This document shows positions 11,129 through 22,512 of a stretch of 64,000 bases of DNA, in pieces. The notes under the pieces are model-generated. The model was not told the origin of the DNA, searched no databases, and was given only the letters and a program-made list of their open reading frames with translations. The stretch is from Chaenocephalus aceratus (lineage: Eukaryota > Chordata > Actinopteri > Perciformes > Channichthyidae): the NCBI GenBank assembly GCA_023974075.1, contig CM043785.1:22323169-22387168 (forward strand). The letters run 5' to 3'. How positions within the stretch are numbered: position 1 is the stretch's first letter; the number at the start of each line of letters is the position of its first letter. The translations under genes and the position numbers were made by a program.

Positions 11129-12128
11129 TAGTGCTGGGGGGAAACGATTATTTCGAAAACGATTAATCGGGCGATTATTTGATCGATTATTCGACTAATC
11201 TAACGATTATTTTGCTGTTGTTCAATTCATAAAAAACGTAATGTAAAAAAAAGTAATGTACATTTTTTTTTTCACAATACTGTGTCTCAGGGGATCTTAA
11301 TATTTAACAAACTATTAATGTGTTATACCAGATTAACGGAAATAATCTCAGCTAACTGAGGATACAAACCATGTTTACCAAAACAAAACACAAGTCTCAA
11401 GAAGCATCTAAATGACCCATGAGCGAAAAATGCTAACGGACATTGGCACAGAACTCAAGATAAAAGTACCCTTATTACTTATCATAGCTGCACATACAAG
11501 ATATCCGATTAAAGCTGAGACTCCACAGATTATGTAGGTATATAGTATCATCACTGAGTGATCCGGACTCGCGACAGGGGAAGCAAATACAGTCATCACA
11601 ACACGTACCTTTACAGAGCTTCTAGGGAGATCGTCTCACCACCGTAGCTGTCAATCTGATCAAAAGACGTGTTCAATGGCATTAAAATGAGAAAACACGC
11701 GGCTGAATCGGTTAATCCATAGGTTTTTAACGTCTATGTATAAAAAAATGATTGAATTTATAATCCATAATTCCATTTTTATGTAAAAATCGGGGAGCAA
11801 ATGCTAGCTGCTAATGGTAGCCACCACAGCTTGTGTGATATGCCAACTCCATTTGGCAAAGACTGCAAATGACAATATCTTTGCGTTTTGGACTAACTTT
11901 AAAATATTCCCATGCTTTTGAAGACCTAGGGCGAGATGTTTTCGTTTGAGGGCTTCGTGCGCAATCCTGTGAGGAGGAGGTGGCAGCCGTTTCAGTCTCC
12001 ATTGTGTTTGAAGTGCGATTGCGAACGGCTTGTTGCTTTGTTTACACACCCACGTGTGTGTAGCGACGCGTCGACCCGGAAATATGTCGTCGACGATATT
12101 TTGAAGTCGACGCGTCGCTCCAGCACTA
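11129..12128 (-). mobile_element. hAT element (TSD GTGAAGAG) with residual BED zinc finger
   Basis: Exactly 1000 bp, starting TAGTGCTGG and ending CCAGCACTA, flanked by the perfect 8-bp duplication GTGAAGAG (11121-11128 and 12129-12136). The left end continues into AAACGATTA-type repeats rich in ATTAATCG. The right end has several TCGTCGAC/GTCGACGCGTCG palindromes. It lies in the L2 LINE tail just downstream of the LINE stop codon. The internal remnant of a transposase start (see 11811-12002) marks it as a deletion derivative of an autonomous hAT. Confidence 0.9.
11811..12002 (-). pseudogene. N-terminal fragment of a hAT transposase (BED zinc finger)
   Basis: A 63-residue frame starting METETAATSSS contains SKAWEYFKVSPKRKDIVICS followed by LCQMELAYHTS. 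The aromatic W-x-YF and the C-x2-C pair are those of a BED-type zinc finger, which sits at the N-terminus of ZBED-like hAT transposases and binds the element ends. The downstream His-x-His half and the whole catalytic RNase H-like domain are absent, so it is a remnant. Confidence 0.75.
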
Positions 12129-12171
12129 GTGAAGAGGCACAACGTATCTACGTCAATGCACTCTTATTAGA

Positions 12172-13169
12172 TTATTTTATTTTATCACTATAAGCTTTAT
12201 CAAAAAGGAAGGTCTTAAGCATACTCTTAAAAACGGATAGGCTGTCTGCCGCCCGAACACAAACTGGAAGCTGATTCCACAAATGTGGAGCTTGATAAGA
12301 AAAGGCTCTGGCTCCCATTGTACTTTTAGAGACTCTAGGAACAACCAACAACCCTGCATTCTTGGAACGCAATGCCCTAGTAGGACAGTAGGGTATAATG
12401 AGTTATTTAAGGTAAGATGGCGCCTGCCCATTAAGGGCTTTGTAGGCGAGAAGAAGAATTTTAAATTATATCCTGTGTTCTATAGGGAGCCAGTGTAAGG
12501 CAGCCAGAACAGGAGTAATGTGGTCCCTTTTCCTAACTCTGGTTAGTACACGAGCTGCAGCATTTTGAATCAGCTGAAGCGACTTAACTGACTTCTTGGT
12601 ACACTCTGATAATAAAGAGTTCCAATAATCCAGCCTGAAGTAACAAATGCATGGACTAGTTTCTCTGCATCGTTTTGAGGCAAGATATGCCTGATTTTGG
12701 CAATGTTACGTAGATGGAAGTAGGCGGTCCTTGAGATTGATTTTATGTGGGCGTTAAAGGATAAATCCTGATCAAATATAACACCAAGATTCCTTACAGT
12801 CTCACTGGAGGCCAAATTAATGCCATCAATAACTAGTATATCTTTAGATAGTTTGTTTCGTAGATTCTTTGGGCCGAGTACAATAACTTCAGTTTTAGCC
12901 GTGTTTAACATCAAAAAGTTTAAGGTCATCCATGTTTTTAAGTCTTTGAGGCAGTCTTGAATTTTATTTAGGTGATTGGTTTCATCAGGCTTGATGGATA
13001 AATATAGTTGAGTATCATCCGCATAACAGTGGAAATTTACAGAATGATTCCTTATAATATTGCCCAGCGGAAGCATATATAGTGTGAACAAAATAGGTCC
13101 AAGCACTGAGCCCTGTGGCACGCCATGGCTAACTTTGGTTTGCATGGAAGATTTATCGTTGACACACAA
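12172..13169 (-). pseudogene. L2 LINE ORF2, reverse transcriptase C-terminal half
   Basis: The frame 13169-12570 carries [20 protein letters not shown] and [10 protein letters not shown] (the catalytic Asp pair), then KTEVIVLGP and the thumb region with [17 protein letters not shown] frameshift near 12630 moves the rest into another frame, ending with SYQAPHLWNQLPVCVRAADS and a lysine-rich end at 12172. These blocks are in the usual L2 order. This is the polymerase of the LINE; the frameshift and the upstream insertions make it non-functional. Confidence 0.85.
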
Positions 13170-13233
13170 ACTGAGAGCGTTCAGATAGATAGGACCTAAA
13201 CCAGCCTAAAGCAGTTCCCTTAATGCCAACTCA

Positions 13234-14250
13234 TGCGGCTTTCACACCAGCGCTTTTCAGTTTCTAGCTCCGAGCGGGAGCTTTTCTGGTTCAGCTCCGG
13301 TTTCCCTTTTCAGCTCCCGCTCTGTTCACACCGCCCACTGGCGCCCCAGAGCTGCCCCTGCTGCGTCATGACGTCACCGTTTACATCGCTGATATGCTCC
13401 CTAACGGCACCCATTACGGCGCTCACAACAACAACAACAGCGTCGGGTCGATGATCGTGTTGCTTTTAATCACACGAAGCCAGAATAAATTGAATAACGA
13501 CTTCTCCAACCTTATACTTTGCTCCAGAGTGCCGTGGTTCATTGTTTATTAATGTGTTTCTGCAGCATTTACCGACCGCTGCAGTATTGGCTGCTCTTCC
13601 ACGGGAGTTTATTCTCCCGTTAGCTCCCGGTTAGCTCACACTGCAGCGGCCGCTCTAAAGTATTCACTGTCTGACTCACACAAGCAGCTGATGCATATCC
13701 CCAGTTCCCCTTAGCCTAAGTGAATGTGTGTCAGTCTGAATTGACACTGTTTGGTATCACAACGCTGTTATGAAAGTTTCTCTGGTATAAAACGGGTGAT
13801 GTTAGCATAGCAACCGAAGCTAAACTGACTACTTGCATCCGATAGCTGCAATAATACAAAACAACACGTCTGCCTCTCTCCACAATGATCGATAACAGTG
13901 AACGGATGGTCAAAGTAAGGTACAAATAAACAGAATCACACGAAGCCTGGTTAGTGTTGCCTGACTTTATAAAGTGTGTTTATAAGCACTACTGCTTGTA
14001 GGCAGGCATAACAGTCGACCCATGGGAGGTGGGTTTAGTTTCCTGCACGCCTCGACGTAAGAGAGACGTAAGCGACGTCGCCTCTTAGCTCCAAAGCTCT
14101 TGCCTCTGGACCGACAATTTTTTGGAGCTGGAAATGAAGCGGATTCCGGAGCTAAGAGCCGGCGCCGCTGCGGTGTGAACAGGAAAACCCGGCGCTTTTC
14201 AGGCTCTAGCTCCGAGCCGGAGCTGAAAAGGCGCTGGTGTGAAAGGGGCA
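13234..14250. mobile_element. MITE with 3-bp target duplication (TCA) inside the LINE
   Basis: The left end TGCGGCTTTCACACCAGCGC and the right end, in reverse complement TGCCCCTTTCACACCAGCGC, form a TIR. Inside, a GC-rich CAGCTCCGGCTC-like stretch is also inverted at both ends. TCA flanks both sides (13231-13233 and 14251-14253). Removing the element plus one TCA restores the LINE frame from LQRLEH into the following [14 protein letters not shown] sequence, apart from one Trp-to-stop change. That confirms the boundaries. 3-bp duplications are typical of PIF/Harbinger; that assignment is inference. Confidence 0.8.
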
Positions 14251-14460
14251 TCAGTGCTCTAGTCTTTGCAAAAGGATATCATGGTCGATAGTATCAAATG
14301 CAGCACTGAGATCGAGCAAAACAAGAATAGAGACAAGTCCCTTGTCAGAGGCTATTAGGTCATTTGTGACTTTAACCAGAGCTGTCTCTGTGCTATGATG
14401 TGTTCTAAAGCCAGACTGAAAATCTTCAAATAAATCATTGTTTTTTAAGTAATCACACAA
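14251..14460 (-). pseudogene. L2 LINE ORF2, reverse transcriptase N-terminal part
   Basis: Contains [18 protein letters not shown] and [19 protein letters not shown], the region around the first catalytic Asp of an L2 reverse transcriptase. It ends abruptly at the MITE insertion at 13234-14250 and continues at 13230. Upstream, between 14460 and 14557, the frame is lost for about 30 codons. Confidence 0.85.
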
Positions 14461-14556
14461 CTGTTTTGCGACCGCTTTCTCAAGAATTTTTGAGAGGAAT
14501 GGGAGATTAGAAATAGGTCTATAATTGGCTAAAACCTCTGGATCGAGGTTGTGCTT

Positions 14557-15231
14557 TTAAAGAAGAGGTTTTATTACTGCAACTTTAAATGATTGTGGAA
14601 CATAGCCTGATAATAAAGACATATTCATAATATTTAATAAAGAAGTGCTAATTAATGGGAAAACTTCCTTTAACAACTTAGTTGGAATCGGGTTTAAGAT
14701 ACACGTTGATGGTTTAGAAGAAAGAATCATTGAATTTAATTGTTCAAGGTTTATGGCTGAAAAGCATTCTAGTTTACTATCTAGTGTAATATTAGAGCTT
14801 ACAATTCCGGGAGCTGTTGATAACACTATACTGGTCAAAGGCAAGAGGCCATTGATTTTGTTTCTAAGAGTAACAATTTTATCATTAAAAAAGCACATAA
14901 AATCATTGCTACTGAGTGCTATGGGAATAGAAGGCTCAATCGAGCTGTGGCTCTCTGTCAGCCTGGCTACAGTGCTGAAAAGAAATCTTGCATTATTCTT
15001 ATTCTCATATATTAATGAAGAGTAGTAAGCTGCTCTCGCTTTACGCAGTGCTTTCTTATATTCATTGAGAGTAATATGCCAAATTAAACGAGATTCTTCA
15101 AGTTTAGTGGAACGCCATATCCTTTCAAGTTGTCTCGACTTTTGCTTTATTTTGCGGGTTTCGGCATTATGCCATGGAGCTAGTCTATGTTGTTTTATTT
15201 TCTTCTTTTTCATAGGAGCAACAGAATCCAA
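14557..15231 (-). pseudogene. L2 LINE ORF2, linker between endonuclease and reverse transcriptase
   Basis: A 224-residue frame rich in Lys/Arg at the start (APWHNAETRKIKQKSRQLER), followed by KARAAYYSSLI and NARFLFSTVARLT, and ending VPQSFKVAVIKPLL, which immediately precedes RT block 1 in L2 elements. Its location between the endonuclease and RT pieces on the same strand supports the assignment. No catalytic motif is expected here. Confidence 0.8.
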
Positions 15232-15561
15232 TTTTATTCGCAGCGCATCTGTAGCACTATCAACAACATGATCAATTTAGGCTGGTGTACATTTTGTATA
15301 AGTTTCCTCCCCTACATGCAGACATGCTATCGAGTTAAGTATTGATGGAATCTCTTCCTTACATTTGGCTATAGCACTAACAGATAGGTTTCTGCTGCAG
15401 GAGCTTTTGACTAATGCTTTGTAGTCTAGTAACAGTACTTCAAAAGTTACCAAAAAATGGTCGGATAAAGCAGGATTATGCGGTTCGACTAATAGTTTCT
15501 CAATTTCAATACCATAAGTCAGAACAAGGTCGAGAGTGTGATTATAACAGTGGGTTGTTTA

Positions 15562-16091
15562 TAGGGGTGGGTGTTATTGGAAAATATATTATCACGATAT
15601 TTTTCAAGCAGTATCACGATAGACGATATATATCACGATATTTTTTCATGTCGGTTATTATGGTTATTTTTTAAGTTACTTAACAGTACAAGCACCTACA
15701 AGGTAACAGAAACTAAAACTAAAAGGAGTAACAGATCAAAATAGCATTTCAAGCTGGTTTTATTTCTGAAATGAATCCCTGAATGAACAATTCAACATTT
15801 TGATATGGCTTCAAGGCACAGTTTCTCAGTATAAAAATGAACTTTCTGAGGTAGCACTAGCAGTGAACATCAATAAACATGAAAAGGAGGGTAAAACATA
15901 ACTATGTAAAACATAAAACATCAATGCCAAACAATTCAAATGTAAACTTTAGACTTGAAGTGCAATAAAATACTTTAGCATAACTGAAGGGAAAAGTTGT
16001 TTTTTTTTATAGTTTTTTATTTTATTTTATCACGATAGATACGATATCTCTGAAAAAGCATATCGTGGAGACCTAATATCGCTCACCCCTA
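15562..16091. mobile_element. hAT MITE (TSD GTTGTTTA)
   Basis: 530 bp starting TAGGGGTGGGTG and ending CTCACCCCTA, flanked by the perfect 8-bp duplication GTTGTTTA (15554-15561 and 16092-16099). Subterminal TATCACGATA repeats occur near both ends. No transposase sequence is present. It interrupts the L2 LINE between its endonuclease and linker segments. Confidence 0.9.
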
Positions 16092-16099
16092 GTTGTTTA

Positions 16100-16443
16100 C
16101 ACTCTGACGGAAACCAATAGAATCTAATAGAGTTAAATGCAACAGTAAGGCTATTTTTATCGTCGTCAACATGAATATTAAAGTCACCTACGATAATTAC
16201 TTTATCTGTTTTAAGTACCAAAGTTGATAAAAACTCAGAGAATTCTGATAACAATTCTGAATAAGGACCTGGTGGACGGTACACTGTAACAAATAAGATT
16301 GGCTGCAAAGTTTTCCAGGTCGGATGCGTAAGACTAAAAACAAGGCTTTCAAATGAGGTATAATTAAATTTTGGTTTAGTATTTGATAAGTACATTTGAG
16401 TCAAAGATTGCTGCAACTCCACCTCCTCGGCCAACAGCTGCAT
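16100..16443 (-). pseudogene. L2 LINE endonuclease C-terminal fragment
   Basis: The frame contains VTVYRPPGPYSELLSEFSEF and KVIIVGDFNIHVDD, the YRPP and GDFN(I/F)H blocks of APE-type LINE endonucleases. A frameshift near 16390 puts the preceding GRGGGVAAIFDSNV block in another frame. The homology stops at about 16443, the 5' truncation point of this LINE copy. The intact domain would nick target DNA to prime reverse transcription. Confidence 0.82.
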
Positions 16444-16705
16444 TTCCTACATTTTAATATTTTCATCCATAAAACAATGGATATTAATATCCAAAAACAT
16501 GGAGATTGCATTTTTAAAACAGTGGCGATAACAAAACACAAAAAATATGAAGCCATTTCTTCTGCCAAGCCATTTTAGAGACGTGCTGTAGTTGAAAAGG
16601 TGTCACGACCTCAATACAACTGGAGAACCCAAATGCACGACCCAGAAACAGTCTTGAATGTAACAAATTGTCTTTTTAATGTCAATGAACAAAAAATCCC
16701 TCTTA

Positions 16706-17060
16706 AAAGGTGGGGTAGGTAATTCACTTCAGAAACACTTTTTGTTATATTCCATGGAATGCTCTTAACATCCCGATAGTAATGAATATATGAAATGCTT
16801 TGACAATAAATACATACAAAAAGGTCATCTGTGGAAGCCGTGGCGCTGTAAAAAGCTAGACCAATTATTTTCACCGCCCTGGCTAAAATACCTGCCTGTC
16901 AGCCTTCCATCTGTGCACAAACTTATCTTGTGCCCTCATTGGTCATGTGCACGTTTGTGTGTGTTAGAGGAGGGGCTCTGTAAGGAAGTCTGAAGGAAGG
17001 GGCAGATTCAAATTCTAGCGCACTCAAGCTGGTTTCTCCATTCTTATCTACCCTACCTTT
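16706..17060. mobile_element. MITE with AAAGGTGGGGTAGGTAA ends
   Basis: The left end AAAGGTGGGGTAGGTAA and the right end, in reverse complement AAAGGTAGGGTAGATAA, form a TIR over 355 bp. A TTAA lies at the left edge (16703-16706) but the matching right TTAA is not preserved, so the target duplication cannot be confirmed. Non-coding. Confidence 0.6.
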
Positions 17061-17131
17061 CACAGAGTAAGTACTGGAATAACAAAAAAAACGCTCATAG
17101 AGGAAAAAACTAAGTGTAACAAAAATAGAAA

Positions 17132-18072
17132 TTAAAGGGGACCAATCATGCAAAATGCACTTTGTGATGTATTTTATACATAAATATGTGTCCCCGGCGC
17201 GTTGGGGAACTCACGCAGCGTCAGAAAATAAAACCCTCTCTTTTCCTCCGTACACAAATCTTTTAAAAACGGAGCTACAACGAGCGGATACAGATTCCAT
17301 CTGAGCTGACGTCAGCCCGGAATAGTGTCCGTTCACACAAGATGTGTCTGTTCACACGAGACCGCTTGAAAGCGCTGGAGACGCTGTAGTACATATGCCA
17401 GGCCTGTAAGTGGCGCTGTAGTCTGCCACAAAAGCAGCGAAGAAGACTTCCCGCGCATGGTTGCTATGATTGCCCTTATGTTTATTCTCCGCTGTGGACG
17501 CTCTGGCTCTTTTTCTCCCTCCCCGAGGCAAACGTTTGCTCCTGCTGCTCTCCGGTAGTCCACCAGCAGATGAAAAACACCCACCTCTCCGCCTCTTCCA
17601 AGGGACGAGGGGACCGTGCGGCAGAGTTTCAGTTCGATTTTTTTCCGTCGGTCAACATGTCCGTTAAAGTTGAAATCTTCCGGACAAAATTAAGTGCCGG
17701 TCAGAGGTCTTCTTTGTTATTTATTGAGCTTTAAAACAAATGAATAACGACTCTATAATCATATAAGAATAATACACGGAGGATGGAACCTCTCTTTTCC
17801 TCGCCCTCTTCTGAGAGACCAGCAGCTGATCTCAGAGCACGCTCCCCTCTCCTGCAGGGGGGCGTGGTCAGCTGCAGCTCATTTGCATTAAAGCTACGTC
17901 ACCGAATCAGCCCTTGCAAAAACAAGGCTGGAATAGAGAAAATAGAGCGAAATGAGGCATGGCTAAAATGCATGATCTGTTTGGTATTTTGAAAAAAAAA
18001 CTTCACAGACATGTTTTATATAGGTATGGCCCTACAATATTTTTCAAATATAGCATGATAGGTCCACTTTAA
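17132..18072. mobile_element. TTAA-flanked DNA transposon, non-autonomous
   Basis: The left end TTAAAGGGGACCAATCATGC and the right end, in reverse complement TTAAAGTGGACCTATCATGC, are inverted repeats with TTAA at each edge (17132-17135 and 18069-18072). A 4-bp TTAA duplication fits Kolobok or piggyBac superfamilies; GGGGACC-type ends are common on fish Kolobok-like MITEs. The interior is GC-richer and non-coding. Confidence 0.75.
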
Positions 18073-18828
18073 GATAAACTTAAGTCTACAAAAATAACAA
18101 AACTTGACAAGACTGGAAACGATCCTCTCTTTGCTGAGGCCTGGCACGACCACACATGGGAACAAACCAGACAAACTGACACAGGACAGGAGGGAGACAG
18201 GACTATTTAAACATGAGGGGAGTGGGAACAGGTGGAAAAAAAATCAGGGGCAGACGCTGACGATGGCGGGAAAACACACAAAGGGAGGAAGTAACAGAGC
18301 CTGAAATGAGAGACAAGAGGTAAGTACAAAATAAAACAGGAAATGGAAAACGAGACACGACATGAAACACGGGGACTTAACTAGAGATGAATTACATAAA
18401 TAGACAGACCTGACATGACGTGAATAAACATGAAATGACAGATATAATACATAAACATAACTAACACATTTGACGAGATACAACAAAAGGCACTGTTTGG
18501 CAAATACATTATCACTATTCTTAGATAATATACAATATTTTAAAACACTTTCAATACAGTAGGGCATTCTGCATGTCCTCACTGAAATCTAATGTTTGCA
18601 AGATTTCTGTGAATTTTAATATGCAAAATTAATGCAGGAATGGACCCTGTACTGAACTTACAAACCTTACACATTAGACATTTTGATAAACTAGCCGAGT
18701 ACAGTTAGCTTAACTTGCTTTTTCACTAAGCGGCCTGACGTCGGACTGTCAAACTTTGGCTATGGTTACATAAATTAACTGACAAAATTGTTTGTATTAA
18801 ATACTTTCTTTGTCTCTTGAGTTACCAT

Positions 18829-19259
18829 GTCCATTGGGGGAGGTTACTTCCTGGTTCAGCAAAGGGCGTGGCCGAGCGCTGAAGACTCATAAATACTGCA
18901 AGGAGCCAATTGGGACAGATTGGGACAAACCACCTGCTTCCATGTTAAAGGGAGATTTGGGTTTTGTCAGTGTCCTTTGTGTATTCTGTTACTATCAATT
19001 ATCCCTTGGTTTCAACTTGGTTTGGCCAAGTCACTATATAGGTTCCTTGGTTTTTCATTGTTAGTTTGTTGAGTTAACACCTGTTAAGTTGATGCCATGT
19101 TTCTTTGAGGTATTTTCTGTTGACCTCTTTTATACTGTAGGCCTAGTTATTATAACTTATTGATTTATGATGTTTTCTGTGGTCTTTTGGGTAAATAAAA
19201 AAACCCAGTCTATTTAAACCACTCCTGTGTCCTGTTGCCTTACTGCTTGGTCCCTGACA
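18829..19259 (+). repeat. Possible solo LTR
   Basis: A 430-bp non-coding block starts TGTCCATTGGGGGAGG and ends GGTCCCTGACA, with a TATATAGG box near 19035 and TAAATAAAAAA (possible poly(A) signal) near 19192 placed about 65 bp before the end, as in an LTR. No partner LTR and no clear target duplication were seen. Confidence 0.4.
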
Positions 19260-19709
19260 ATTGGTCAGCAGCTTTCCTCAACATTGAGTTTCTCAAGGTC
19301 GAGGAAGGCTGCTCCAGAGCCACTATTTCAAGGATGATATACGTCATCGAGTCCCGCCGCAGGACTGTTCCAATGTCCAGGATGCTTTGAATCCTACAGA
19401 GGCCAGCGTCCTTCGTTGCGGGAAATTTCGATGCTGCACATGTGTATCCTCCGCGGTCTTATAATCCCCACAATGCTTTGCGCACGGACCAATTTCCAAA
19501 ATGTCAGACTATATTACTTCGGTGTAGACTTTCTCTTTGAAAACGCGTCACAGCCTATAGCCAAGCTTAGCCTCTCTTTTATTTCCATAAAACAAAAACA
19601 AATAAACAAAAAAAGAGCTTCTATATTGGGCCTTGAAAGTGCTCTCTGAAACTATACACCTGGGATGGCTTTTGACCATGAAATGAGAAAATGAATACGT
19701 TGCCGTAGA
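19260..19709. other. No gene recognised
   Basis: Mixed non-coding sequence. The 19416-19649 frame has no recognisable motif. A segment at 19380-19500 resembles MITE-like sequence but I could not find paired ends. Confidence 0.4.
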
Positions 19710-19712
19710 GCA

Positions 19713-20705
19713 GGGGCACTCAAATACAAATCTGAAAGGTCCAAAAAAATAAATAAGACAAAGGTCAGTTTATTACGGTCATTTAAACCTTTAAAGAATT
19801 GCAACAAGATTCTTAACACAAGGTTGCAAAAACAAAAATAATCTGTATGCAGCAGTTTTCATTGTTATTGTGTCTGTGCTTGATCCTTCAGAGTCGCAGT
19901 GTAAGAGCTGCACAGTTATGAATAAAGGCAGCTGCACCCTCTTTCATTCAGCATTCCCATTAGTGCTTTATAAATGTCTTGCCCCCTTGTGTGTCCACTG
20001 GGGTTAGTCAGGCCCAACACATCTTCAACAAACTCCCCCTTTGCCTCATTATAAAAACTCACAAACACCAGCAACTGAGCATTGTCAGTGGTGTCAGTGG
20101 ACTCATCCACAGCTAAGGAAATGCACTGTGCATTTTGTATTCCATCACAAAGCTGATTAATCAAATCACCAGCCAGTATTTATGTTCTTCTGGTTGCTGT
20201 GGAATCTGAGAGGGGGATTTGCTTGATTTGACCTGTTATTTCCTCTTTATGTTTGCCTTCAAACATGGTCTCCATCACTTCAGTCATGCATTATTTTATA
20301 CTTCAGTTATTATCCAGTGGAAAGTCCTTACCTACTGGCCTAGTTAAATCAAAGTGGTTACTTTTTTTGGCTGGGCAGTGTAGTTTTACACACCGTCTTA
20401 TTTGACTTTCTCAGGACTTAAAACGTTTTTTTGGGGGCAGACCCCCACAAATACCTCATTCCTTCAGTACTTGGGTCAGAATGCGTCTCGTTTTGCACCG
20501 TCCCGTTCAAATGAAATCGCCGTCGATCATATTTCCACGCTCGCACCAGAGCCGGGGGAGGGGTTACAAGACGTGCATCTTGTGCTGCATTCACTTGCAC
20601 TCGGAAATTAGAGCCACAACTTTTCTTTCAAAACAAAGCTGCCAACTGGGGTGGCAAGGCCTATTTTTAGGGTGGCAGTTGCCACCCCATGCCACCCCGA
20701 TAGGT
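19713..20705 (-). mobile_element. Remnants of one or two hAT elements, including a family end shared with 56097-58476
   Basis: The left edge CAGGGGCACTCAAAT looks like a hAT terminus. Transposase sequence follows on the minus strand (19916-20300). From 20300 to 20700 the sequence closely parallels 57770-58465 (AGTTATTATCCAGTGGAA, GGGGGCAGACCCCCAC, GGGTGGCAGTTGCCACCCC) but lacks a 250-bp segment and the terminal bases found there. Left and right ends are of different types, so two elements may be abutted here. No target duplication is visible. Confidence 0.6.
19916..20164 (-). pseudogene. hAT transposase fragment (ZBED/GTF2I-repeat type)
   Basis: The frame reads INQLCDGIQNAQCISLAVDE then STDTTDNAQLLVFVSFYNEA and EDVLGLTNPSGHTRGQDIY. 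The AVDESTD block holds the first catalytic Asp of hAT transposases, and the whole run resembles the GTF2IRD2/ZBED5-like group. Continuing upstream to about 20300, residues such as GQIKQIPLSDSTATRRT fit the same protein but with stops. It is short and broken, so no activity is expected. Confidence 0.8.
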
Positions 20706-21576
20706 AAAACTATAGGCTACTAGCTACAGTACAGATGCAACTAGATGAGCTGTTACCTCTCGCTCTGACTTTTTTTTTGTAACTCTCGCTCTGACTCAGA
20801 CAGGTTGAAAGAGACGACACACGCATTTTTCCCACCGGCATTCCGCGAAGACCCGCCCTACTGTGCCTCTGATTCGCAGACTGTTGGGGGGGGAAATGCT
20901 GACGGGATGCTGAATGTGATTGGACCAATGCGTTGACAGACACACAGACAGTGGAACAGTCGGACATGCAGAGCGCTGTTTGCAGTGGACATAGCGGAGA
21001 ATTTTGACTCGTTGTTTTGTGGCGATGTCTCGCAGATAACACAGATAATACAGATAATATATGAAAAGTATAATTTGCTCAGAGTCCAGAGACAGTTGTG
21101 GTTCGGTCAGGACCCGGACCGGAGTCCGGAATTTGAAGATGCCTGCCGTAGAGGTACACCAAATACATTGTTGGAAAGGTCTTGACCTGGAGAGTAACAT
21201 ATGTCAGTATGAAGATTCCAAATGGCTCCTGCTTTGAAATACTGACCTTTGAACCTTGACCTCGGTGCATGTTTGAAGGCTTATAATTAAGCAAAAAAAG
21301 GGACTACAGACATGGGACATACTGTTATAGAGAGCTCTTGACCTCAGCTATCATGTGAGTATAGTCAAAACTGGGGGCACTGTCAAATGTGGGTCAAATA
21401 TGGTTAAAATGTATTTTCACCCATTTCTCAATTTGATATTTAAAATCTGATTACACACATGTGTTTACCATCCCCTTAAACCCTCAGTGTATTCTTAATT
21501 CAGTACTATTTATAACTTCCAATTGTAGGAAAAACACTATATTTAAAAACTACAAGTCCCTAGAGTCACGCTATAC
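20706..21576. other. No gene recognised
   Basis: Non-coding; frames such as 20796-21200 on the minus strand have no recognisable domain. The sequence ends at the 8-bp duplication CGCTATAC (21569-21576) that flanks the large composite element. Confidence 0.4.
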
Positions 21577-21964
21577 TAGGGTGACCAGACGTCCCCGTTT
21601 TCCGGGGACAGTCCCCGGCTGAAGCCGAATAGTCCATTTAGCTTGGGAACCTTCCTAACGAAGTGAAATGACCCGGAAGTCCCTCAGTGGCAGCCATGAT
21701 AAGTGCCGTTGTTACCGAACAAGATGTGGGCCGAACAACTGGTGATATTTTATAACGGTATAGGCAGATGTATCAGGGGCGTGGCCTTTGTCGAATAACC
21801 AGGAAATACACATTTCGATCGCTTCTTCTGTCGTTTACATAAATCTTTTGGTATATTTGGCTCCATAGGAACACTTTGATGCACTTTCAGTACCAGTGTG
21901 TGAGGTTGCGATGCCGATATGCGGACGCGTACAGCGAGGACTACAAAAAGACACACGAGGTGAC

Positions 21965-22512
21965 TGGGGATGTGTGTTCAAAACATTGCAAGCTTGAATA
22001 AATCATTTAAACCATTTATTGTTGCCAGAATTATTACTGAATATCATGCTTAATGTGATACCAAGTCCCTCTGAGACCTGTGTATACCTTCAGACAGCCT
22101 CCAAGTGAAGCACACATTGTTTACTCACAGTTTGAAAGCAGCGTGGAGAAGTCTTCAGCTGTGGAGAGCTCCGCCCAGGATAAACTGTGATACGACTTCT
22201 GTGGCTTGTTCTTGTTGTCAGTCTTATATTTGTATCATGTATCGTTATTAATATGATGTCGAGTTGATTTGAGACCCGTTTATACTTTCATACCGTCTGT
22301 TAGTGAAACATACAGTCTGCCTGAGTTGTTTACACGCAGCGTGGAGAGCTGTGGTAAACAGTGATCCGCTCAGATTAAACTGTGATACGACTTCTGTGGC
22401 TATCAACCAGCGATCATGTTTAATATTAAAGACTACACACATTGATCCCTTATCAAAACGATATTCTGCATTTTGCCGCACTTATCCAGATCAAATTTGA
22501 CTGTTTACTCGT
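21965..22512 (+). repeat. Left arm of a 540-bp inverted duplication
   Basis: This arm reappears as reverse complement at 30597-31110 with a few percent divergence. The match is detectable as a 77-codon frame present on both (22248-22481 minus and 30626-30859 plus). It contains two diverged tandem units, each with CAGCGTGGAGA and CTGTGATACGACTTCTGTGG (near 22140-22200 and 22330-22400). The inner match ends sharply after GACTGTTTACTCG at 22512. Confidence 0.8.

Larger units (their letters stand above)
3129..16443 (-). mobile_element. L2-like LINE retrotransposon, 5'-truncated, split by nested insertions
   Basis: Read on the minus strand, the order is: C-terminal part of an APE endonuclease (16443-16100), linker region (15231-14557), reverse transcriptase (14460-12570), C-terminal domain (12570-12172), then a non-coding tail running to a GGGCTATATAAATAAACATT end with ATTG-type repeats at 3129. 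The pieces are separated by insertions at 15562-16091, 13234-14250, 11129-12128 and 3216-10258, each with its own target duplication. Removing those gives one colinear element of about 3.8 kb. Motifs ([52 protein letters not shown]) fit the L2 clade known from fish. Joining the distal tail (3129-3215 plus 10259-11128) to this LINE is inference from continuity. Confidence 0.75.
16600..18370 (-). repeat. LTR-like degenerate repeat, interrupted by two MITEs
   Basis: The sequence starts near GTGTCACGACCTCAATAC and, outside the two MITEs, continues with A-rich, CAGG/GACA-rich non-coding sequence (18073-18370) of the style seen in antisense fish LTRs. A comparable composition is seen at 55905-58890. 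No second LTR, primer-binding site or coding domain was found, so the LTR identity is weak inference. Confidence 0.3.

Noticed and set aside
18829..19259. Complete LTR retrotransposon
   Set aside because: Only one LTR-like block is visible, without partner, primer-binding site, coding region or target duplication; kept only as a low-confidence solo LTR.
22248..22481. 77-codon frame conserved at 30626-30859
   Set aside because: It lies in an inverted duplication; the frames match because the DNA does.
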